Below are positions 49,821-59,626 of a stretch of 64,000 nt of DNA, in pieces. This DNA comes from Micromonospora sp. U21 (GTDB lineage: Bacteria; Actinomycetota; Actinomycetes; Mycobacteriales; Micromonosporaceae). The DNA lies in the NCBI RefSeq assembly GCF_018070045.1, contig NZ_JAGPYK010000022.1, positions 1 to 64,000 of the forward strand, read 5' to 3'. Below the pieces are notes generated by a model that saw only the letters and a list, made by a program, of their open reading frames with translations, was not told the DNA's origin and ran no database searches. How positions within the stretch are numbered: position 1 is the first letter of the stretch; each line of letters begins with the position of its first letter. Position numbers and translations under genes: made by a program.

Positions 49821-51251
49821 GTGGTCATCCGACGCGTACTCGCGCCCCGCATCGACTTCGGCGCGCTGCGCCGCGAGCTCGGCCTGCCCGACGAGTTTCC
49901 GGCCGCCGCTCAGAAGGAGGCCGACGAGGCGGCCGCCGCACCGCCGCGGCCGCCCGTCGATCGCACCGACGTGCCGTTCGTGACGGTCGACCCGGCCACC
50001 TCGCGGGACCTGGACCAGGCGATGCACCTCGCCCGCCGCCCGGGTGGCGGCTACCGGGTGCGGTACGCCATCGCGGACGTCGCCGCGCACGTCAGCCCGG
50101 GCGGCGCGCTGGAGGCCGAGACCTGGCGGCGGGGGCAGACCGTCTACCTGCCCGACGGGCACGTGCCGCTGCACCCGTTGACGCTCAGCGAGGGCGCCGC
50201 CAGCCTGCTGCCCGACGACGACCGGGCCGCCGTGGTCTGGACCATCGACCTGGACGCCGACGGCGGCACGGTGGCCGTCGAGCTGGAACGCGCCCTGGTC
50301 CGCAGCCGGGCCAAACTCGACTACTCCGGGGTGCAGGCGGCGGCCGATGCCGGGCGGCTGCCCGAGCCGATCGCGCTGCTGCCCGAGATCGGCGACCGGT
50401 TGACCGCCCGGGGGCTGCGTCGTGGCGCCATCAACCTGCCGCTGCCCGAGCAGGACGTGGAGCCCGACGGCGACGGCTGGCGGCTGGTGCTGCGCGGCCC
50501 GGTGCCGATGGAGGAGCACAACGCCCAGATCTCACTGCTGACCGGGATGGCCGCCGCCGACATCATGCTGGCCGGCCGGATCGGCCTGCTGCGCACCATG
50601 CCGGCGCCGAAGCCGGAGGCGGTGCAGCGGTTGCGGGCCGCCGCCGCGCCGCTGGGCGTGCAGTGGCCGGACGGCATGGGCCCGGGCGAGGTGATCGCCG
50701 GGCTGGACGCCGCCCAGCCGCGAGCCGCCGCGTTCGTCGACCAGGCGGCCGAGTTGATGCGCGGCGCGGCGTACACCGCGTTCGACGGGACGCTGCCCGA
50801 GCGGCCGGAGCACGGCGGTGTGGCCGCCGCGTACGCCCACGTCACGGCGCCGTTGCGGCGCCTGGCCGACCGGTACGCCACCGAGGTCTGCCTGGCCCTG
50901 CACGCGGGCCGGCCGGTGCCCGACTGGGCGCGCGCCGCGTTGCCCCGACTGCCCGAGGTGATGGCCACGACCGACCGGACCGCCTCGGCGGCCAGCCGGG
51001 GCGCTGTCGAACTGGCCGAGGCGGTGCTGCTGGCGCACCGGGTGGGCGAGACCTTCGACGCGGCGGTGCTGGACGTGGACGCCCCACCGAACGGCCGCTC
51101 CCGCCCCCGACCGCCCGGCGGAACGGTGGCCCTGGACGCCCCACCGGTACGCGCCCGCTGCCTCGGCCAGTTGCCGCTCGGCGAACGGGTCCGGGTCCGG
51201 CTGGTCACCGCCGACCCGGCGACCCGCACGGTCCTGTTCGAGCTGGCCTGA
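49821..51251 (+). CDS. RNB-domain ribonuclease (RNase II/R family, short form)
   Basis: The 476-residue enzyme is a 3'-5' exoribonuclease. The catalytic acids lie in VTVDPATSRDLDQAMHLAR, followed by YRVRYAIADVAAHVSPGG and YLPDGHVPLHP. Later the RNB core continues with MEEHNAQISLLTGMAAA and VTAPLRRLADRYATEV. Cold-shock and S1 domains found in RNase R are missing, as in other short actinobacterial forms, so it may act on different substrates. The GTG at 49821 is the start. Its 3' end is followed by tandem copies of the last codons. Confidence 0.93.
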   Translation: MVIRRVLAPRIDFGALRRELGLPDEFPAAAQKEADEAAAAPPRPPVDRTDVPFVTVDPATSRDLDQAMHLARRPGGGYRVRYAIADVAAHVSPGGALEAETWRRGQTVYLPDGHVPLHPLTLSEGAASLLPDDDRAAVVWTIDLDADGGTVAVELERALVRSRAKLDYSGVQAAADAGRLPEPIALLPEIGDRLTARGLRRGAINLPLPEQDVEPDGDGWRLVLRGPVPMEEHNAQISLLTGMAAADIMLAGRIGLLRTMPAPKPEAVQRLRAAAAPLGVQWPDGMGPGEVIAGLDAAQPRAAAFVDQAAELMRGAAYTAFDGTLPERPEHGGVAAAYAHVTAPLRRLADRYATEVCLALHAGRPVPDWARAALPRLPEVMATTDRTASAASRGAVELAEAVLLAHRVGETFDAAVLDVDAPPNGRSRPRPPGGTVALDAPPVRARCLGQLPLGERVRVRLVTADPATRTVLFELA

Positions 51252-51325
51252 CCCGGCCGCCCGCTCGGCCTGTGCGAGCTGGCCTGACCCGCGGCTCGCA
51301 CAGTCTTTCGAGCCCGCCTGACCGG
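51233..51325. repeat. Tandem copies of the RNB gene end (stop codon included)
   Basis: CCTGTTCGAGCTGGCCTGAC, the last codons and stop, recurs at 51269 with one change and at about 51303 in weaker form (CTTTCGAGCCCGCCTGACC). Copies are spaced 34-36 nt and each keeps TGA. This is the second of three such arrays in the window. Confidence 0.75.
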
Positions 51326-51391
51326 CGGCAGCGGGGATTGTCACAGCGCCTGGCGCTGCTGTCGGACCGGGCGGTTTGCGAGGATGAGCCC

Positions 51392-52090
51392 ATGGCATAC
51401 GACGCGAGCACGCTGCCCGACGTGTCCGGGCTGACGGTCGGCATCATCGGTGGCACCGGCGACCAGGGGCGGGGCCTCGCCTACCGGTTCGCCCGGGCCG
51501 GGCAGACGGTGCTGATCGGCTCCCGGTCCGCGGAGCGGGCCGCCGAATCCGCCGCGGAGATCGCCGCCCTGCCCCGGATGCCAGCCGACGCCAGCATCAC
51601 CGGTGCCGCCAACGACGAGGTCGCCCGCCGCAGCGACGTGGTCATCATCGCGGTGCCGTGGGACGGGCACGCCGCGACCGTCGCCGCTCTCGCCGAGCCG
51701 CTCGCCGGCACGATCGTCGTCGACTGCGTCAACCCGCTCGGCTTCGACAAGCAGGGCCCGTACGCGTTGACCGTCCCCGAGGGCAGCGCCGTGCAGCAGG
51801 CCGCCGCGTTGCTGCCCGACTCCCGGGTCTGCGCGGCGTTCAACCACGTCAGCGCCCCGCTGCTGGCCGACCCCGAAGTCGACCGGATCGACCTGGACGT
51901 GCTGATCTGCACCGAGGACCGCGAGTTGGTCGACGTGGTCGGCGCGCTCGCCGCCCGGATCCCCGGGATGCGCGGCATCTACGCCGGCCGGCTGCGCAAC
52001 GCCCACCAGATCGAGGCGTTCACCGCCAACCTGATCGCCATCAACAAGCGGTACAAGGCGCACGCCGGCATCCGCGTCACCGACCTCTGA
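51392..52090 (+). CDS. npdG: F420-dependent NADP oxidoreductase (Fno/NpdG type)
   Basis: The 232-residue enzyme passes hydride between NADPH and cofactor F420, supplying reduced F420 to other enzymes. The NADP-binding motif is LTVGIIGGTGDQGRGLAYRF with IGSRSAERAAE after it; the F420 site region contains VVIIAVPWDGHA, VDCVNPLG and CAAFNHVSA. Length and order match Fno of archaea and Streptomyces. The ATG at 51392 is used. Presence of this gene supports an F420-producing actinomycete. Confidence 0.92.
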   Translation: MAYDASTLPDVSGLTVGIIGGTGDQGRGLAYRFARAGQTVLIGSRSAERAAESAAEIAALPRMPADASITGAANDEVARRSDVVIIAVPWDGHAATVAALAEPLAGTIVVDCVNPLGFDKQGPYALTVPEGSAVQQAAALLPDSRVCAAFNHVSAPLLADPEVDRIDLDVLICTEDRELVDVVGALAARIPGMRGIYAGRLRNAHQIEAFTANLIAINKRYKAHAGIRVTDL

Positions 52091-52111
52091 TTCCCTATCG
52101 GGGATCGGCTG

Positions 52112-53679
52112 TCAAGGTGGTGCTTGGCTTGACCTTGTAGGTGGGCTGAGCGCGCAGCCGCCGGCGAGCCCGTCTGCCGGGGCCGCGTACCGGCGAACCT
52201 GTCTGCCGCTTGGCCGCCGCACGCCGCTGTGGCCGCCGCACGCTGGCGCGGCTCCGTGGCGGTGAAGCCGGCTCCTGGCCTGCGCGCACTGCCGGGCACC
52301 CACCGGTGAGTCTGTCTGCCGGTGGGTGCGCTCGGCGGCCCTGAGTCGGCTCGACGGCGACGGGCGGCGTCCGATGGCCGGGTGCCTGACTCGTCGACCT
52401 GCCGCCTTGTCGTTGGTCGAGGGTCGTCCGCACGTGCGCCGGTGGTACTGGTTGCGGCGGGGGAGCCGGTCGAGATCGAGCCAGGCCGGCGGAACGAACT
52501 CCGGGTGACCGTCGCCGCCCAGCCGGACGGCCCAGTCGCCGCGATGGATGTGTCGGTGGTGGTGCGCACAGAGCAGCACCGCGTTCGCCAGGCTCGTGCC
52601 GCCGCCGTCCGCCCAGTGTCGGATGTGGTGGGCGTCGCACCAGCGGGGCGGGCGGTCGCAGCCCGGGAAGGCGCAGCCGCGGTCCCGCAGGACCAGGGCG
52701 CGCCGCAGAGGCCCGGTGACGAGCCGGCGTTGCCGGCCCACGTCCAGCAGCTGACCGGCTCCGCCGAAAACGGCGGGCAGGATGCCCGCGTCGCAGGCGA
52801 GCCGGCGCACCGTCTCCGGGGTGAGCCGGAGGCCGGTGTCCAGGGTGCCGACGTCGAGCTGCCGGGCCAGACCGTCGAAGCTGGTGGTGACGACGACCTG
52901 GGCGGGCTCGCCGCCGTGCTCGGGTAGTTCACCCGTGCGGAGACTGAGCCGACAGAGGTCGGCGAGCGCGTCATGCCGGCGTTGCCCCGGGGTACGCGCG
53001 TCGTCCGGGCTCGACGGTGCGGTCAACGGTTCGATCGCTGCGCGCAGCAGGCCGGCCGCCTCGGCGTCCAGGCTGCCGGTCAGGCGCAGGCGGCCGTCGT
53101 GCAGCTCGGACAGCGTGACATGACGGTCTCGGGCGGACCGGTGGGCCTCGGCTTCCAACGCGGCACGGGCGGCGGTCTCGGCGGCCTCCGGAGCGACGTG
53201 GTCGAGGATCCGTGTGCCCAGCCTGCGGAGCAGGGCAGGTCGAACTGCCCCGCCCACTCGACGAGGACGCCGACCGCCTTGTCGGCGGCCTCCGCACCGG
53301 CGGTGGCGTGCACGGTGCTGACCGTGTCGCCGATGACCCGGGCCTGCTCCACGCTGATGGCCCCGTCGGCCAGCGCGCGGCGCACGCCCGGGGCGCCGGC
53401 GTCCAGCGTGCCGGCGAGGTCGACCAGCCGCCGGGCGGCGGTGACGGTGAGCCGCAGCCGATCTCGGAGCCAGACCGCCGTCGACGACGCGCCCTGCGCG
53501 CCGGCCGTGCCCCCGCCGTCCAGCTCGCGCACCAGGGCCAGCCGCACCGCCGCCAGGCGCTGCTCGAGCCGGTGCGCGGCGTCGAGCGCCGCGACCAGCT
53601 CGTGCTCCGCGACGGCCCAGGTGGCCACGTCGAGGCACGCCGCCACCGCGCCCTCCGCCTGCGCCAACTCCTCGACCAC
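52112..53679 (-). pseudogene. DUF222/HNH endonuclease gene with frameshift
   Basis: The 5' frame (start GTG 53679) encodes the DUF222 helical region up to AVGVLVEWAGQFDLP. The next frame continues LLRRLGTRILDHVAPEAAE through to the HNH nuclease motif (GCAFPGCDRPPRWCDAHHI, LLCAHHHRHIH). A single missing base near 53235, in a CCCTG/GGGCAG run, explains the switch. The product would be truncated at about 199 residues without the nuclease. After the HNH domain a long Arg/Pro-rich tail contains three degenerate DNA repeats. Many copies of such genes occur in Micromonosporaceae and mycobacteria. A sequencing error is possible. Confidence 0.82.
52161..52322. repeat. Three degenerate ~20-bp repeats in the HNH gene tail
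   Basis: CCGGCGAGCCCGTCTGCCGG (52161-52180), a copy with AACCT in the middle (52190-52208) and CCGGTGAGTCTGTCTGCCGG (52303-52322) share the pattern CCGGYGARYCYGTCTGCCG. They lie in the low-complexity 3' part of the HNH gene. Confidence 0.6.
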
Positions 53680-53837
53680 GACCCGAGGCTAGAACAGGTG
53701 TACGACAAGTTCAGTCCCGATTGCCGCTGCCGCTGCCTCCCGCGCTGCTGCGGTGTCAGGTAGCGGCGCTGGGCCGGCAGGTGAGCAGAATGCCGGCCGG
53801 CCGGCCCCTGCCGTGGACGGTTCTGGCCGTGGGCGTT

Positions 53838-54683
53838 CTAGAAGGTGTGCTCGGCGGCCGGGAACTCGCCGCCGCGGACCTCGTCGGCGAATCGGCGGGT
53901 GGCGTCGGTGAGGGCGCCGGACAGGTCCGCGTACCGCTTCACGAAGCGTGGTGCCTTGCCGGTACGCAGGCCGGCCATGTCCTGCCACACCAGCACCTGC
54001 GCGTCGGTGGCCGGGCCCGCCCCGATGCCGACCGTGGGGATGGGCAGCTCGTGGGTGACCTGCTTGGCCACCTCACCCGGCACCATCTCCAGTACCACCG
54101 CGAACGCGCCCGCCTCGGCCACCGCCCGCGCGTCGGCCAGCACCTCGTCGGCCGCGTCGCCCCGGCCCTGCACGCGGTAACCGCCCAGGGTGTGCTCGCT
54201 CTGCGGGGTGAAGCCGATGTGCGCCATCACCGGGATGCCCGCGCCGACGATCGCGGCGATCTGCGCGGCGCAGCGGCGGCCACCCTCCAGCTTCACCGCG
54301 TGGCAGCCACCCTCCTTCATGAACCGCACGGCGGTGCGCAGCGCCTGGGCCGGGCCCTCCTCGTACGAGCCGAACGGCAGGTCGCCGACGATGAGCGCCT
54401 GCCGGGTCGCCCGTACCACGGCCCGCACCAGCGGGAGCAGTTCATCGGCGGTGACCGGCAGGGTGGTCTCGTAGCCGAACACGTTGTTCGCGGCCGAGTC
54501 GCCGACCAGCAGCACCGGGACTCCGGCCTGGTCGAAGATCGCCGCCGTGTACTGGTCGTACGAGGTGAGCATCGGCCACCGTTCGCCGCGCTCCTTGGCG
54601 GCGATCAGGTCGCGGGTGCGGACCCGTCGCGTGGCCGGCCCGCCGTACAGGGCGGTCACCTCGTTCGGAGTGGACTCCACCAT
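53838..54683 (-). CDS. panB: 3-Methyl-2-oxobutanoate hydroxymethyltransferase
   Basis: PanB makes ketopantoate from 2-oxoisovalerate and methylene-tetrahydrofolate, the first step of pantothenate (CoA) synthesis in the cytosol. The 281-residue protein shows MLTSYDQYTAAIFDQAG, LLVGDSAANNVFGYETTLPV, GDLPFGSY, VKLEGG, VMAHIGFTPQS and VLEMVPGEVAKQVTHELPIP with the catalytic Glu. Length is normal. The ATG at 54683 follows an AAGGAGA site. It lies near nadE on the same strand, with a 155-nt gap, so it may have its own promoter. The order panB-near-glnA2 is shared with mycobacteria. Confidence 0.96.
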   Translation of the reverse strand: MVESTPNEVTALYGGPATRRVRTRDLIAAKERGERWPMLTSYDQYTAAIFDQAGVPVLLVGDSAANNVFGYETTLPVTADELLPLVRAVVRATRQALIVGDLPFGSYEEGPAQALRTAVRFMKEGGCHAVKLEGGRRCAAQIAAIVGAGIPVMAHIGFTPQSEHTLGGYRVQGRGDAADEVLADARAVAEAGAFAVVLEMVPGEVAKQVTHELPIPTVGIGAGPATDAQVLVWQDMAGLRTGKAPRFVKRYADLSGALTDATRRFADEVRGGEFPAAEHTF

Positions 54684-54838
54684 CACTGTCTCCTTCCTCG
54701 AGGCCGCCTGCGCGGTCCCCGGGTTCCGCAGCGATCGTCGCACCGCGGGACGGGATGACGGCAGAGCGCAGTGCGAGATGTCACTACACCGCGGCGTGGC
54801 GCCGGACCGGGCCACGGCCCGGCGCGCACCCGGGCGGC

Positions 54839-56596
54839 TCAGCCGTGCTCGCGCCACCGGTTGGTGATCGGCAGCCGGCGGTCCCGCCCGAACGCCTTCA
54901 TCGAGATCTTCGCGCCCGGAGCGGACTGCCGTCGCTTGTACTCGGCGGTATCCACCAGCCGCAGCACCTTGTCCACGACCGCCGGGTCGTGGCCCGACTC
55001 GACCAGCCCGTCCCGGCCGAGGTCGCCGTCGACGTAGCCGATCAGGATCGGGTCCAGCACGTCGTAGTCGGGCAGGGTGTCGCTGTCCAGCTGGCCCGGG
55101 CTCAGTTCGGCGCTCGGCGGCTTGCCGATCGAGTTCTCCGGGATCGGGGCGGTCTGGCCCCGCCGGATCGCGTCCGCGTTGCGCCACTTCGCCAGCCGCC
55201 AGACCAGCGTCTTCCAGACGTCCTTGATGGGGTTGAAGCCGCCCACCGAGTCGCCGTACAGGGTGGAGTAGCCGACCGCCAGCTCGCTCTTGTTGCCGGT
55301 GGTCAGCACCAGGTGGCCCTCCTGGTTCGACAGGGCCATCAGGATCACGCCGCGTACCCGGGCCTGGAGGTTCTCCACCGCCACCCCGGACAGCGACAGG
55401 TTGGCCAGGAAGCCGTCCACCATCGGTTGGATCGGCTCCACGCGGTAATCCAGACCGGTGCGCTTGGCCAGGTCGGCGGCGTCCTCCCGGGAGTGCTCCG
55501 AGGAGTGCTGGCTGGGCAGCGACACCCCGACCACCCGGCCCGGGCCGAGCGCGTCGACGGCGAGCGCGGCCACCACCGCGGAGTCGATGCCGCCGGAGAG
55601 GCCGAGCACCACCGACGGGAACCGGTTCTTGTTGACGTAGTCGCGCAGGCCGAGCACCAGCGCCTGCCACACCTCGGCCTCGTCGGCCACCGGCTCGATC
55701 AGCCCGCCGACCGAGGCCGGGCCGGACGGCGTGGGCGGAATGGCGTCCACCGTGCTGTGCACCACCCGCAGGTCGTCCGCGACGGCCTCCGCGGCCGGTG
55801 GTTCGGCGGCGGCCGGCAGCTCGAGGTCGTGCACGAGCAGGTGCTCGACGAACTGCGGGGCCCGGGTGAGCAGCTCACCGTCGGCGGCCACGATCATCGA
55901 GTCGCCCTCGAAGACCAGCTCGTCCTGGCCGCCGATCATGTTGACGTACGCGATGGCGGCGCCGGCCTCGGCGGCCCGGCGGCGGACCAGCGGCAGCCGG
56001 ATGTCGTCCTTGTTCAGCTCGTACGGCGAGCCGTTGATGTTGACCACCAGGCCGACCCCGGCCTGCCGGGCGGCGGCGAACGGGCCGCCGGCCTGCCACA
56101 GGTCCTCACAGATGGTCAGCGCGACGTCCACCCCGCCGATCCGCACCACGGTCAGCGTGTCGCCGGGGATGAAGTAGCGGTCCTCGTCGAAGACGCCGTA
56201 GTTCGGCAGGTGGTGCTTGAAGTAGCGGGCGGCCACCGCGCCGCGGTGCAGCAGGGCGGCGGCGTTGCGGGCGCCCCGGCCCGGCTCGGCGTCCCCACTG
56301 ACCTGCGGCGGCCCGTCGGCGTCCAGGTAGCCGACCACCACCGGCAGCTCGCCGAGGCCGTCCGCGGCGAGGTCGGCGGCGAGCCGCTCCAGGGCGGCCC
56401 GGGACGCGGCGACGAAGGACCGCCGGAAGACCAGGTCCTCGACCGGGTACCCGGTCAGCATCATCTCCGGGAAGAGCACCAGCTGGGCGCCGGCGTCGGC
56501 GGCCTGGCGTGTCCAGCTGCGGACCAGGTCGGCGTTGCCGGCGAGGTCGCCGACGCTCGGGTTGACCTGGGACAGGGCGAGACGCAGGGTGGGCAT
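54839..56596 (-). CDS. nadE: Glutamine-dependent NAD+ synthetase
   Basis: NadE amidates deamido-NAD to NAD using glutamine. The 585-residue protein has an N-terminal glutaminase (nitrilase fold) with Glu in LFPEMMLTGYP, Lys in YFKHHLPNYG and the nucleophile Cys in LTICEDLWQ. The C-terminal synthetase has the P-loop LGLSGGIDSAVVAAL and TTGNKSELAVGYSTLYGDS. An ammonia tunnel joins the two domains in this long actinobacterial form. ATG 56596 gives the usual MPTLRLALSQVNP start. It is divergent from glnA2 with a 257-nt gap. Confidence 0.96.
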   Translation of the reverse strand: MPTLRLALSQVNPSVGDLAGNADLVRSWTRQAADAGAQLVLFPEMMLTGYPVEDLVFRRSFVAASRAALERLAADLAADGLGELPVVVGYLDADGPPQVSGDAEPGRGARNAAALLHRGAVAARYFKHHLPNYGVFDEDRYFIPGDTLTVVRIGGVDVALTICEDLWQAGGPFAAARQAGVGLVVNINGSPYELNKDDIRLPLVRRRAAEAGAAIAYVNMIGGQDELVFEGDSMIVAADGELLTRAPQFVEHLLVHDLELPAAAEPPAAEAVADDLRVVHSTVDAIPPTPSGPASVGGLIEPVADEAEVWQALVLGLRDYVNKNRFPSVVLGLSGGIDSAVVAALAVDALGPGRVVGVSLPSQHSSEHSREDAADLAKRTGLDYRVEPIQPMVDGFLANLSLSGVAVENLQARVRGVILMALSNQEGHLVLTTGNKSELAVGYSTLYGDSVGGFNPIKDVWKTLVWRLAKWRNADAIRRGQTAPIPENSIGKPPSAELSPGQLDSDTLPDYDVLDPILIGYVDGDLGRDGLVESGHDPAVVDKVLRLVDTAEYKRRQSAPGAKISMKAFGRDRRLPITNRWREHG

Positions 56597-56853
56597 GCCC
56601 TCATCTTGCCCCAGCCGGTCGGGGCGGACACGTCGCCCGGCGGGAGATGCGGGCCACGCCCGAGCGGGCTCAGCCAACCGGCGGCGGGCCGGCGCACGTC
56701 GGGTCGCCGCCCGCACGCGGGCACCTCGGCGGGCGCGGCAGGACGACTGCCGGGCGTTGGCGTAACGTCGGCGTAACCAGGCCCGTGGAGACTGGTCGGT
56801 CAGGCCCGGCCGATCCGGCCGGTGATGGCAAACAGGTGTTGCGAGGGGTGGCA

Positions 56854-58203
56854 GTGGACCGTCAGCAGGAGTTCGTCCTCCGTACGCTGGAAGAGCGGGA
56901 CATCCGGTTCGTCCGGCTGTGGTTCACGGACGTGCTGGGCACGCTCAAGAGCGTGTCGGTGGCGCCCGCCGAGCTGGAGGCCGCCTTCGAGGAGGGCATC
57001 GGCTTCGACGGCTCGGCGATCGAGGGCTTCGCCCGGGTCTTCGAATCCGACATGGTCGCCATGCCCGACCCGACCACCTTCCAGGTCTTCCCGTTCGAGG
57101 GCGGGGTCAGCGGCGAGAGCGCCCGGATGTTCTGCGACATCCTGCTGCCCGACGGCGGGCCCTCCTGGGCCGATCCGCGGCACGTGCTGCGCCGGGCGCT
57201 GTCCAAGGCCGCCGAGAAGGGGTTCACCTTCTACACCCACCCCGAGATCGAGTTCTTCCTGCTGGAGAACGGCCCGCAGGACGGCTCGGTGCCCGTCCCG
57301 GTGGACACCGGCGGCTACTTCGAGCACACCACCCACGCCGTCGCCCGGGACTTCCGGCGGCAGGGCGTGCTGGCGCTGGAGCGGATCGGCATCTCGGTGG
57401 AGTTCAGCCACCACGAGGTCGCCCCCGGCCAGCAGGAGATCGACCTGCGCTACGCCGACGCGCTCACCACCGCCGACAACATCATGACCTTCCGGCACGT
57501 GGTCAAGGAGGTGGCGCTCTCCACCGGCGTGCAGGCGAGCTTCATGCCGAAGCCGTTCACCGACCAGCCGGGCAGCGGCATGCACACCCACCTGTCGCTG
57601 TTCGAGGGGGAGCGCAACGCGTTCCACGACGGCGGCGACCCGATGAAGCTCTCCAAGGTGGCGAAGTCGTTCATCGCCGGCCTGCTGGTGCACGCCCGCG
57701 AGTACACCGCGGTCACCAACCAGTGGGTCAACTCGTACAAGCGGCTCTTCCCCCAGGCGCTGCCGGACCGGATCACCGAGAGCCCGGCGTACGTCTGCTG
57801 GGGTCACCTGAACCGGTCCGCGCTCGTCCGGGTGCCCGCGTACGGCAAGCCCAACTCGGCCCGGGTCGAGGTCCGTTCGCCGGACTCCGCGGCCAACCCG
57901 TACCTCGCCTTCGCGGTGCTGCTCGGCGCCGGCATGAAGGGCATCGAGGAGGGCTACGAGCTGCCGCCGGGCGCCGAGGACGACGTCTGGTCGCTGACCA
58001 GCGCCGAGCGGCGCGCGATGGGGTACGAGGCGCTGCCGGAGAACCTCGCCGAGGCGATCGACGTGATGGCCGAATCGGAGCTGGTCGCCGAGGTGCTCGG
58101 CGAGCACGTCTTCGACTTCTTCCTGCGCAACAAGCGGGCCGAGTGGGAGCAGTACCGCCGCGAGGTCACCCCGTACGAGCGGCAGCGCTACCTGGCGCTG
58201 TAG
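56854..58203 (+). CDS. glnA2: Type I glutamine synthetase, GlnA2-like
   Basis: The enzyme makes glutamine from glutamate, ammonia and ATP, or acts on a related amine. The 449-residue protein begins MDRQQEFVLRTLEERDIRFV and follows M. tuberculosis GlnA2 closely. It has IGFDGSAIEGFARVFESDM, HPEIEFFLLENGPQDGSVPV, VEFSHHEVAPGQQEIDLRYA, GSGMHTHLSLFEG and VEVRSPDSAANPYLAFAVLL. The adenylylation Tyr site of GlnA1 (NLYDLPP) is not present in that form; the region reads GYELPPGAEDDVW. The GTG at 56854 follows GAGGGG and matches the family start. It lies 5.3 kb from glnE. Confidence 0.95.
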   Translation: MDRQQEFVLRTLEERDIRFVRLWFTDVLGTLKSVSVAPAELEAAFEEGIGFDGSAIEGFARVFESDMVAMPDPTTFQVFPFEGGVSGESARMFCDILLPDGGPSWADPRHVLRRALSKAAEKGFTFYTHPEIEFFLLENGPQDGSVPVPVDTGGYFEHTTHAVARDFRRQGVLALERIGISVEFSHHEVAPGQQEIDLRYADALTTADNIMTFRHVVKEVALSTGVQASFMPKPFTDQPGSGMHTHLSLFEGERNAFHDGGDPMKLSKVAKSFIAGLLVHAREYTAVTNQWVNSYKRLFPQALPDRITESPAYVCWGHLNRSALVRVPAYGKPNSARVEVRSPDSAANPYLAFAVLLGAGMKGIEEGYELPPGAEDDVWSLTSAERRAMGYEALPENLAEAIDVMAESELVAEVLGEHVFDFFLRNKRAEWEQYRREVTPYERQRYLAL

Positions 58204-58290
58204 GCACGGGGCTGACGCGGTTGCGCGCTGCCGCTATCGTCTCGATCACCGCGCCGGTACCCCTCCGGGCGGAGAGTCGGGAGGCAGTCG

Positions 58291-58716
58291 GTGCTGGAGG
58301 ATCTGCTCAGCGGTGCCTGGCAGAGCGTCGTGTTCGGTGTCGTCGGCGTGGGGCTGATGGCGGCCGGGTTCGGGCTGGTCGACCTGCTCACTCCCGGCCG
58401 CCTGCGGGACCTGATCTGGGTGGACCGCAACGCCAACGCGGGGCTGCTGCTCGCCGCCAACCAGCTGGGCATCGCCGGGATCGTCTTCACCGCGATCCTC
58501 ACCAGCTACAGCGACTTCGGCAAGGGGCTCGCCTCCACCGTGGTGTTCGGGCTGGTCGGGCTGGCCATCATGGCGCTGGCCTTCGTGGTGCTCGACCTGC
58601 TCACCCCCGGCAAGCTCGGTGAGGTCATCTGCTCGCCCGATCCGCACCCGGCGGCCCGGGTCAGCGCCGCCACCCACTTCGGCGCGGCGCTGATCGTCTG
58701 CGCCTGCATCGCCTGA
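58291..58716 (+). CDS. DUF350 membrane protein
   Basis: The 141-residue protein has four membrane helices in two repeated halves (FGVVGVGLMAAGFGLVDLLT and FGLVGLAIMALAFVVLDLLT), each ending in DLLTPG, as is standard for DUF350. The function is unknown; family members are often found with stress or membrane-repair genes. GTG 58291 follows a GGGAGG-like site. It is 87 nt after glnA2. Its last codons are tandemly repeated beyond the stop. Confidence 0.9.
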   Translation: MLEDLLSGAWQSVVFGVVGVGLMAAGFGLVDLLTPGRLRDLIWVDRNANAGLLLAANQLGIAGIVFTAILTSYSDFGKGLASTVVFGLVGLAIMALAFVVLDLLTPGKLGEVICSPDPHPAARVSAATHFGAALIVCACIA

Positions 58717-58750
58717 AGCCGCATCGCCCGAGGCCGCATCGCCTGGGCGC
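58706..58750. repeat. 15-bp tandem repeats over the DUF350 gene end
   Basis: GCATCGCCTGAAGCC, GCATCGCCCGAGGCC and GCATCGCCTGGGCGC follow one another. The first contains the TGA stop of the DUF350 gene. It is the third case in this window of a duplicated gene end. Confidence 0.8.
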
Positions 58751-58782
58751 GGTCGTCGTACCCCCGCCGTAGCGTGCCGGGC

Positions 58783-59475
58783 ATGAACCGCACGGACCGC
58801 CTCTACGCCCTGGTCGAGGAGCTGCGGGCGATGTCGCCGCGGCCCCGCAGCGCCCGCTGGCTGGCCGCGCGCTTCGAGGTGAGCAGCCGGACCATCGAGC
58901 GCGACATCGGCGCCCTCCAGGAGGCCGGCGTGCCGATCTGGGCGGAGCCCGGGCGCACCGGCGGTTACGTGCTGGACCGCGCCCGCACCCTGCCCCCGGT
59001 CAACCTCACCGCCGCCGAGGCGGTGGCGATGGCCGTGGCGCTGCACCGGCTCGCCGGCACGCCGTTCGCCGGGCCGGGCGCCACCGCGCTGCGCAAGCTG
59101 GTGGCGGTGCTGCCGGCCGCCGACGCGGCCGAGGCACACCGGCTCGCCGGCCGGGTGCACCTGATCGGCGACGGGCCGGCCACGCCCGTCCCGGCCATCG
59201 TCGCCGACGCGGTCGCCGCGCGGCGGGTGCTGCGCATCCGGTACGCCGACCGCGGCGGCGCCGATTCGTTACGCGACGTCGAGCCGCTCGGCTATCTCGG
59301 CAACGCTCGACACTGGTACCTGCTCGCCTGGTGCCGGCTGCGCGACGAGCTGCGCTGCTTCCGCACCGACCGGATCCGGGACGTGCGGGCACTGGCCGAG
59401 GTGGTGGCCCGGGAGCTGCGCCCGGCGGATCTCGACATCCCGCACGAGCGGGTCCGACGGCTCAGCCTGGTCTGA
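58783..59475 (+). CDS. YafY/WYL-domain transcriptional regulator
   Basis: The 230-residue protein has an N-terminal HTH of the DeoR type (RSARWLAARFEVSSRTIERD), the linker GAPIWAEPGRTGGYVLD-like segment and a WYL domain from about 130 (VEPLGYLGNARHWYLLAWCR). WYL domains bind nucleic acid or nucleotides. ATG 58783 is preferred to GTG 58774 three codons earlier. It precedes a VOC-family gene by 151 nt on the same strand; in other genomes such regulators often control a neighbouring VOC or DinB gene. Confidence 0.9.
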   Translation: MNRTDRLYALVEELRAMSPRPRSARWLAARFEVSSRTIERDIGALQEAGVPIWAEPGRTGGYVLDRARTLPPVNLTAAEAVAMAVALHRLAGTPFAGPGATALRKLVAVLPAADAAEAHRLAGRVHLIGDGPATPVPAIVADAVAARRVLRIRYADRGGADSLRDVEPLGYLGNARHWYLLAWCRLRDELRCFRTDRIRDVRALAEVVARELRPADLDIPHERVRRLSLV

Positions 59476-59626
59476 GACCGACGGCGGGGCCGCGTCGCGC
59501 ACCGCCGCCGCCGGTGCGGACCCCGTCGGGTGATGCGGAAACACCGACAGGACGCTGTCGCCAACGACTCCGAGACTGCTCGTGACGGCGGCCGAACGGG
59601 CCGGCACGGGAAACTGGAGGCAGCAG

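Noticed and set aside
54755..56776. 673-codon plus-strand ORF opposite nadE
   Set aside because: Shadow frame; nadE has catalytic motifs in both domains.
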